This document shows positions 58,971-64,000 of a stretch of DNA of 64,000 bases, piece after piece (the first letter of the stretch is position 1; each line of letters begins with the position of its first letter). The translations under genes were made by a program, and so were the position numbers. The notes beneath the pieces were generated by a model. The model was not told the DNA's origin, did not search any database, and was given only the letters and a program-made list of their open reading frames with translations. The DNA comes from Pseudomonas sp. St316 (GTDB lineage: Bacteria; Pseudomonadota; Gammaproteobacteria; Pseudomonadales; Pseudomonadaceae). The stretch lies in the NCBI RefSeq assembly GCF_018325905.1, contig NZ_AP021901.1, positions 1,364,001 through 1,428,000 on the forward strand. Direction: 5' to 3'.

Positions 58971-60779
58971 TCATTCCTGCACCCGAACTTCACGGAACAT
59001 CCCCATCTCCATGTGAAACAGCAGGTGACAGTGGTACGCCCAGCGCCCGAGGGCATCGGCGGTGACGCGGTAGCTGCGCTTGGCGCCCGGTGGCACGTCG
59101 ATGGTGTGCTTGCGCACCATGAACTGGCCGTTCTCATCCTCCAGGTCGCTCCACATGCCGTGCAGGTGGATGGGGTGGGTCATCATGGTGTCGTTGATCA
59201 GCACGATGCGCATTCGCTCGCCGTACTTGAGCAGCAGCGGCGCGGCGTCGGAAAATTTCACGCCGTTGAACGACCAGACGAATTTCTCCATGTGCCCGGT
59301 CAGGTGCAGCTCGATCGTACGGCCCGGCTCGCGGCCGTCGGGGTCGGGAAAGGTGCTGCGCAGGTCCGAGTAGGTCAGCACTTTGCGGCCGTTGTTGCGC
59401 AGCCCCATGCCCGGGTCGTCGAGCTTGGGTTTGACGCTCATGACCTGCATGTCCACCAGGGGGTTGTCTTTCTCGGTGTCGGGATGCGACAGCATGCCGT
59501 CCATGCCTTGCATGGCACCGTGATCCATCCCGGCCATCCCGGCCATGTCGCCCATGCCCTGCATCTGGCTATGATCCATACCTTGCATCTGGCTGTGGTC
59601 CATGCCCTGCATCTGGCTGTCGTCCATTCCGGCCATGCCCTGCATCGAGCCATGGTCCATGCCACCCATGCCCATGTCGTCCATGGTCACCAATGGCCGC
59701 GGGTCCAGGGGCGGCACTGGCGCCGACAGCCCGGCCCTGGCCGCGAGGGTGCCGCGGGCGTACCCGGTGCGGTCCATGGACTGGGCGAACAGGGTGTAGG
59801 CCTCCTGGGTGGGTTCGACGATGACGTCATAGGTTTCGGCCACGGCGATCCGGAACTCGTCAACGCTCACCGGTTTGACGTATTGGCCGTCGGACGCCAC
59901 CACCGTCATCTTCAAGCCGGGAATGCGCACGTCGAAATAGCTCATGGCCGAGCCGTTGATAAAACGCAGGCGAAGACGTTCGCCAGGCTTGAACAGGCCG
60001 GTCCAGTTCATGTCCGGCGCCTGGCCGTTCATGAGGTAGGTGTAGGTGGCGCCACTGACGTCGGCCAGGTCCGTGGGATTCATCTTCATCTCGGCCCACA
60101 TCTTGCGATCGGCCACGGTGCTGGCCCAGCCGTTCTTGCCCACATCGTCAATGAAGTCGCCGACGGTGCGTTTGTTGTAGTTGTAGTAGTCCGACTGTTT
60201 CTTGAGCTTGCGAAGGATGTTGCCGGGGTCTTCATCGGTCCAGTCGGTGAGCATCACCACATAGTCCCGTTCGTATTGGAAGGGCTCCGGTTCCCTGGCG
60301 TCGATCACCAGCGGGCCGTAGACCCCGGATTGTTCCTGGAAACCGGAATGGCTGTGGTACCAGTAGGTGCCGTTTTGCCGGACCTTGAACTGATACACGT
60401 ACAGGCCGTCGGGTTCGATGCCCTTGAAACTCAAGCCCGGAACGCCGTCCATGTTGGCTGGCAGCAGGATGCCGTGCCAGTGGATGGACGTGGTGTCCTT
60501 CAAGCGATTGCGCACCCGCAGGGTCACGGTGTCGCCTTCACGCCAGCGCAGCAGTGGGCCGGGAATGCCGCCGTTGATGGTCTGGGCGGTACGTGGGTTG
60601 CCGGTGAAGTTGACCGGGCTTTCGCCGATGAACAGATCGAACTCGGTGCCGCTCAGGACGTTGGGCTGGCCCGGGCCGGTGACCGCCCAGACAGGCGCGC
60701 GCCACAAGCCCAGGCCGCCGAGGATGCCACCGGCAGTCAGGCCCTTGACGAAGGTTCGCCGGGAAGATTTTGTTTGCAT
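58971..60779 (-). CDS. copA: Copper resistance multicopper oxidase CopA
   Basis: A 602-residue periplasmic multicopper oxidase. It starts with a Tat signal (SRRTFVKGL). Copper sites are IHWHG, WYHSHSG, and the C-terminal HPIHLHGMW and [15 protein letters not shown] Met/His-rich region (~360-420) contains three 24-base repeat units. It oxidises Cu(I) and/or sequesters copper. The ATG at 60779 directly precedes the Tat motif; another ATG 26 codons upstream is less likely. First gene of the cop operon. Confidence 0.94.
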   Translation of the reverse strand: MQTKSSRRTFVKGLTAGGILGGLGLWRAPVWAVTGPGQPNVLSGTEFDLFIGESPVNFTGNPRTAQTINGGIPGPLLRWREGDTVTLRVRNRLKDTTSIHWHGILLPANMDGVPGLSFKGIEPDGLYVYQFKVRQNGTYWYHSHSGFQEQSGVYGPLVIDAREPEPFQYERDYVVMLTDWTDEDPGNILRKLKKQSDYYNYNKRTVGDFIDDVGKNGWASTVADRKMWAEMKMNPTDLADVSGATYTYLMNGQAPDMNWTGLFKPGERLRLRFINGSAMSYFDVRIPGLKMTVVASDGQYVKPVSVDEFRIAVAETYDVIVEPTQEAYTLFAQSMDRTGYARGTLAARAGLSAPVPPLDPRPLVTMDDMGMGGMDHGSMQGMAGMDDSQMQGMDHSQMQGMDHSQMQGMGDMAGMAGMDHGAMQGMDGMLSHPDTEKDNPLVDMQVMSVKPKLDDPGMGLRNNGRKVLTYSDLRSTFPDPDGREPGRTIELHLTGHMEKFVWSFNGVKFSDAAPLLLKYGERMRIVLINDTMMTHPIHLHGMWSDLEDENGQFMVRKHTIDVPPGAKRSYRVTADALGRWAYHCHLLFHMEMGMFREVRVQE

Positions 60780-61096
60780 ACGATGGAAGTCCGTCAGTCG
60801 ATTCGCTGCGAACACGGGGGGCAATCCCCCGGTTTCGCTTTGAAAAGAAGATGACATAAGCCGGCCGGGCAGGTGATTACATTTCGGTCAGCTTGCTCCC
60901 GCTGGGGCGCGCGTCCGGTTGCAGGGGCGGGCACAGGTCAGAATGATCTTTTGCATCGACGGGATATTCTGTAGCCTTGCCGGCTTCACGCTGTCCCGTG
61001 CCTGATTGATACCCACTTTCCCGGCGGTACCCGAGTGGTCCGGAGCCGGGTGTATACTCGACTTTCGCGCTAAACGCGCTTGCAGGTCTTGCGAAC
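60780..61096. other. Divergent region between copA and nadA
   Basis: 317 bases with no gene called. It holds the nadA -10 element (61053-61058), and must hold the cop promoter. I looked for a CopR-type box; GATTACATTTCGGTCA (near 60875) is a weak candidate only. No copRS genes are in the window. Confidence 0.5.
61053..61058 (+). promoter_or_regulatory. Candidate -10 element of nadA
   Basis: TATACT, 38 bases before the nadA ATG. No convincing -35 at the expected distance. Confidence 0.4.
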
Positions 61097-62155
61097 ATGA
61101 CGCAAATTTCCGAACGCCTTCTGGTCCAGGCCCACCTCGACGCCAAGCAGCCCAAGCCGCTGACCGCCGAGCAAGAGGCCTGGTACCGCGCTGCCATCGC
61201 CGCCGAGCTCAAGGCTCAGGACGCGGTGCTGGTCGCGCACTTCTACTGCGACCCGATCATCCAGGCCCTGGCCGAAGAGACCGGTGGTTGCGTGTCCGAC
61301 TCCCTGGAAATGGCCCGCTTCGGCAATGCCCACCCGGCCAAGACCGTGGTGGTGGCGGGGGTCAAGTTCATGGGCGAGACCGCGAAGATCCTCAATCCCG
61401 AAAAGCGTGTGTTGATGCCCACCCTGGAGGCCACCTGCTCCCTGGACCTGGGCTGCCCGGTGGACGAATTCTCGGCGTTCTGCGACCAGCATCCGGAGCG
61501 CACCGTGGTGGTGTACGCCAACACCTCGGCAGCCGTGAAGGCCCGGGCCGACTGGGTGGTGACGTCCAGTTGCGCGCTGGAAATCGTCGAGAGCCTGATG
61601 GACAACGGCGAGACGATCATCTGGGGCCCGGACAAGCACCTGGGTACTTACATCCAGCGCAAGACCGGCGCCGACATGCTGCTCTGGGACGGTGCCTGTA
61701 TCGTCCACGAAGAGTTCAAGTCCAAGCAGTTGGAGGACATGAAGGCGCTGTATCCGGACGCCGCGATCCTGGTGCACCCGGAGTCGCCGACGTCGGTGAT
61801 CGAACTGGCGGATGCCGTGGGCTCCACCAGCCAATTGATCGCCGCGGCCCAGACCCTGCCGAACAAGACGCTGATCGTCGCCACCGACCGGGGTATTTTC
61901 TACAAGATGCAGCAGCTGTGCCCGGACAAGGTCTTCATCGAGGCCCCAACCGCCGGTAACGGCGCGGCGTGCCGCAGTTGCGCGCATTGCCCATGGATGG
62001 CGATGAATACCCTGGAGCGCACGCTCAAGAGCTTGCAGGAGGGCGCCAACGAGATCTTCGTCGACCCGGCGCTGATCCCCCAGGCGATTCGCCCGCTCAA
62101 GCGCATGCTGGACTTCACCCAGGCGGCGCGGATGAAGTTGGCGGGCAATGCCTGA
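61097..62155 (+). CDS. nadA: Quinolinate synthase A
   Basis: A 352-residue 4Fe-4S enzyme condensing iminoaspartate and dihydroxyacetone phosphate to quinolinate in NAD synthesis. [13 protein letters not shown], the substrate/iron region [18 protein letters not shown] and the C-terminal [10 protein letters not shown] carry the conserved cysteines. The ATG is at 61097; upstream frames are not supported. It is single-gene, divergent from the cop operon. Confidence 0.96.
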   Translation: MTQISERLLVQAHLDAKQPKPLTAEQEAWYRAAIAAELKAQDAVLVAHFYCDPIIQALAEETGGCVSDSLEMARFGNAHPAKTVVVAGVKFMGETAKILNPEKRVLMPTLEATCSLDLGCPVDEFSAFCDQHPERTVVVYANTSAAVKARADWVVTSSCALEIVESLMDNGETIIWGPDKHLGTYIQRKTGADMLLWDGACIVHEEFKSKQLEDMKALYPDAAILVHPESPTSVIELADAVGSTSQLIAAAQTLPNKTLIVATDRGIFYKMQQLCPDKVFIEAPTAGNGAACRSCAHCPWMAMNTLERTLKSLQEGANEIFVDPALIPQAIRPLKRMLDFTQAARMKLAGNA

Positions 62156-62204
62156 TCGTTGGGAGGCTTGAGGCTTCAAGAAGTCTTGAGGCCTATGATG
62201 CTTT

Positions 62205-62379
62205 TTGTGGCGAGGGAGCTTGCTCCCGCTCGGCTCTGTAGGAGCTGCCGAAGGCTCGGGCCGCGTTCGGACGATCTTTTGATCTTTCGCTTTAGACTCA
62301 AGTGTCTGGGGAAAGATCGCAGCCTCGTTGCACTCGACAGCTCCTACAGAGCCGAGCGGGAGCAAGCTCCCTCGCCACG
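62205..62379. repeat. Nested composite palindrome (copy B)
   Basis: The outer arms (TTGTGGCGAGGGAGCTTGCTCC through GAGCCGA.. and GAGCCGAGCGGGAGCAAGC) pair over about 38 bases. Inside are TGTAGGAGCTGCCGAAGGCT and AGCCTCGTTGCACTCGACAGC with TCCTACA, flanking AAGTGTCTGGGGAAAGATCG. Copy A (34064-34215) shares this interior. Confidence 0.88.
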
Positions 62380-62394
62380 GGTTTTGTGGTGTGC

Positions 62395-62883
62395 TTATTT
62401 GGTCTTCTTGGGAATCCGCACCAGCTGCGTATCCGAGTAGATGTCATGCCAGCTGCGCTTGCGCTTGTCGAACAGCACCCAGATGAAGCCCAGCCCCACC
62501 AGCAGCAATGACGCAATCGAGACCACGAACCGCAACAGCGCCTGCCACAGGCTGATGGCCGTGCCATCGGCGTTCTGTACACGGATGCACCACACCTGCA
62601 TGCCCAGGGTCTGGCCGTTGTGGGTCCAGAACTTGGCGAAGAAGCCGAACAGCACGAACAGCAGCACGGTGGACAGCAGCGGGTCACCGTCCAGTGCGCC
62701 GGCTTCGGTCAGGGCGCGCATTTTTTCTTCGCCGATGATCGCCATCTGGATCATCTTGTAGGCACCGCTGGTGACGATCAGCAGCGCCGTGCACAGCAAG
62801 AAGTCATAAAACATCGCTGCCAGGCGACGACCCAGGCCGGCGGGTGGAAAGTCGCCCTGGGGGGTGAGCAGGTGTTTCGGCAT
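62395..62883 (-). CDS. RDD family membrane protein
   Basis: A 162-residue protein with about three membrane helices. AGLGRRLAAMFYDFLLCTALL is the first RDD segment and GQTLGMQVWCIRVQ the second; SWHDIYSDTQLV is typical at the end. It is likely to be transport- or stress-related, but the function is unknown. It differs from the RDD protein of the MoxR cluster in lacking a long C-terminal tail. It is downstream of cspA on the same strand, separated by a terminator. Confidence 0.88.
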   Translation of the reverse strand: MPKHLLTPQGDFPPAGLGRRLAAMFYDFLLCTALLIVTSGAYKMIQMAIIGEEKMRALTEAGALDGDPLLSTVLLFVLFGFFAKFWTHNGQTLGMQVWCIRVQNADGTAISLWQALLRFVVSIASLLLVGLGFIWVLFDKRKRSWHDIYSDTQLVRIPKKTK

Positions 62884-62928
62884 GATGGCCTCGGTTGAAA
62901 AAAGAAGCCATTTTACGGATTTACGCCC

Positions 62929-62964
62929 ATAAAAAAGCCCCTGATATCAATCAGGGGCTTTTTA
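62929..62964 (-). terminator. Terminator of cspA
   Basis: AAAGCCCCTGAT / ATCAGGGGCTTT with a short loop and A and T runs on both sides. It lies 14 bases after the cspA stop. Confidence 0.92.
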
Positions 62965-62977
62965 GTGTGCGAAAGCC

Positions 62978-63190
62978 TCAGGCTTCTGCTTGAACCTCGT
63001 CAGCCTGCATGCCTTTCTGGCCTTGCACAGCAACGAAAGTGACTTTCTGGCCTTCTTTCAGGCTCTTGAAGCCGTTGCCCTGGATGGCGCGGAAATGCAC
63101 GAACAGGTCCGGACCGCTTTCAGGCGTGATAAAACCAAAACCCTTCTCGTCGTTGAACCACTTGACGGTACCGCTCTGACGTTGAGACAT
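62978..63190 (-). CDS. Cold-shock protein CspA family
   Basis: A 70-residue single-domain RNA chaperone. [15 protein letters not shown] includes RNP1 and DLFVHF is RNP2. Closest in length to CspD/CapB-type proteins. AAGGAAATAAG precedes the ATG. A long upstream region is consistent with a structured leader, as in other csp genes (inference). Confidence 0.95.
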   Translation of the reverse strand: MSQRQSGTVKWFNDEKGFGFITPESGPDLFVHFRAIQGNGFKSLKEGQKVTFVAVQGQKGMQADEVQAEA

Positions 63191-63583
63191 TTTCTTATTT
63201 CCTTTGACACTAAAATTGATGACAGCCTCTTTCGCATGAAAGAGTACTGGGGCTGGGTTGCAGGAAAGTAAGAGACGTCGAACGGGATGTAGCGAACTTC
63301 ATAAGCTACTGCCCAGGTCACGATTCCAAGCGACCCATGCAAACACAGTGACCAAACTCTACGCCAACTACGAATGAAAAAACAACCCCCGGGGAAGCCC
63401 GTATTTGCTCAGCTTACAGGCATTTACATACATCGCCGGGCGCGGCTTATTCGATAGGCTAGTTCAATGGTTAACGACTGTTATAAGCGCCATTGAAGTC
63501 TAAGGATATGCACCTTTTTATGGCGGTTGCGTTACACATTAGTGCACGTATAACGCAATCGCGTTACTTATAGAAACAGTCAA
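63191..63583. other. Upstream region of cspA
   Basis: 393 bases without a gene. Two dyads are seen: TTCAATGG...CCATTGAA (63463-63497) and three GCGTTA half-sites (63529-63534, 63551-63556 inverted, 63561-63566). The region should contain the cspA promoter and leader and the end of the gcvT transcript. Confidence 0.55.
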
Positions 63584-64000
63584 TCAGCCGCGGAAGTAGC
63601 GTTGTGGAACGAATGGCATTTTGCTTACAAGTAAAGGCACCTTTTTCCCACGCACAATGGCCCAGACGGGTGTATCCAGTGCGATATAGGCGCTGTCCAG
63701 GTAACCCATCGCCAACGGACCGCCCAGGGTCGGGCCGAAACCGCCGCTGCACACCGCACCGATAATCTCGCCCGCTTCGTTGACGATCTCTGCGCCTTCG
63801 CGCACCGGTGTGCGTTCCTGGGGCAGCAGGCCGACACGTTTGCGCTTCACGCCGCCCTGTTGTTGGGCGAACACGGTTTCAGCACCGGGGAAACCGCCAG
63901 CGCGGGCGCCGTCGGCACGACGTACTTTGGAAATTGCCCACAGCAGGCTGGCTTCGATTGGCGTGGTCTCGGTGTTCATGTCGTGACCGTAGAGGCACAG
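63584..64000 (-). CDS. gcvT: Glycine cleavage T protein (aminomethyltransferase), C-terminal part (cut by window edge)
   Basis: The last ~138 codons are present. LCLYGHDMNTETTPIEASLLWA, FPGAETVFAQQQ, SGGFGPTLGGPLAMGYLD and the C-terminal barrel VPLLVSKMPFVPQRYFRG match gcvT. It transfers the aminomethyl carbon to tetrahydrofolate in glycine breakdown. The frame stays open to the window edge. No other gcv gene is visible. Confidence 0.95.
   Translation of the reverse strand: MCLYGHDMNTETTPIEASLLWAISKVRRADGARAGGFPGAETVFAQQQGGVKRKRVGLLPQERTPVREGAEIVNEAGEIIGAVCSGGFGPTLGGPLAMGYLDSAYIALDTPVWAIVRGKKVPLLVSKMPFVPQRYFRG

Noticed and set aside
60858..60900. CopR box upstream of copA
   Set aside because: Only a weak partial match; not enough to annotate.

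Overview
The window looks like chromosomal DNA of a Pseudomonas species, most likely of the P. fluorescens group. Support comes from GC-rich coding with strong G/C third positions, an MvaT-type nucleoid protein, an OprD-family porin, a DUF6124 protein, the tol-pal-cpoB-queE-queC-tRNA-Lys order, and many copies of the Pseudomonas REP palindrome (GTGGGAGCGAGCTTGCTCGC and its complement). About 64 protein genes and one tRNA can be supported. Two genes are cut by the window edges: fumarate hydratase on the left and gcvT on the right.

Layout. 0-6.4 kb: fumarase start, then a diguanylate cyclase / 2Fe-2S reductase / crotonase-family trio, pyruvate kinase, a small TPR-like lipoprotein and a PilZ protein. 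6.5-14.1 kb: a DUF6124 gene and a six-gene minus-strand cluster RDD-SpoIIM-DUF4129-DUF4350-MoxR-DUF58 with overlapping genes, a membrane-linked AAA+ module. 14.4-20.6 kb: exonuclease I (sbcB), mvaT, purU, and a minus-strand trio of glycosyltransferase, DUF2334 deacetylase and flippase-like membrane protein. 20.9-30.4 kb: a HerA-like ATPase, a tandem REP array, dciA (DUF721), secA, argJ, a glutathione S-transferase, a Nudix/ThiE-like fusion and a PduO-type cobalamin adenosyltransferase. 30.4-40.5 kb: a PAS histidine kinase, a ketopantoate reductase homologue, yajQ, mscS, an OprD porin, a HIT protein, slyX, a membrane-anchored cold-shock protein, dps, a ribbon-helix-helix protein and an FmdB zinc ribbon.

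40.6-52.9 kb is a dense housekeeping block, all on the plus strand: aspS, yebC, ruvC-ruvA-ruvB, ybgC-tolQ-tolR-tolA-tolB-pal-cpoB, queE-queC and tRNA-Lys(UUU). It joins Holliday-junction processing, the cell-envelope constriction machine and 7-deazaguanine (queuosine) synthesis. 52.9-55.3 kb is the most accessory-looking stretch: no believable gene for about 0.9 kb but several repeat classes, then a membrane protein of unknown function with a TTG start. 55.3-64 kb: an MFS permease, a copA-copB-copC-copD copper-resistance operon, nadA divergent from it, an RDD protein, cspA and the gcvT end.

c-di-GMP is a recurring theme: a GGDEF enzyme with an inhibitory site, a stand-alone PilZ protein and YajQ are all present. 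I did not see a clearly new defence or mobile system. The strongest unusual signals are the tandem REP-doublet array with a higher-order 267-bp period at 22.4-23.1 kb, the repeat-rich region beside tRNA-Lys, a terminator-like hairpin in the yajQ leader, and two nested composite palindromes.
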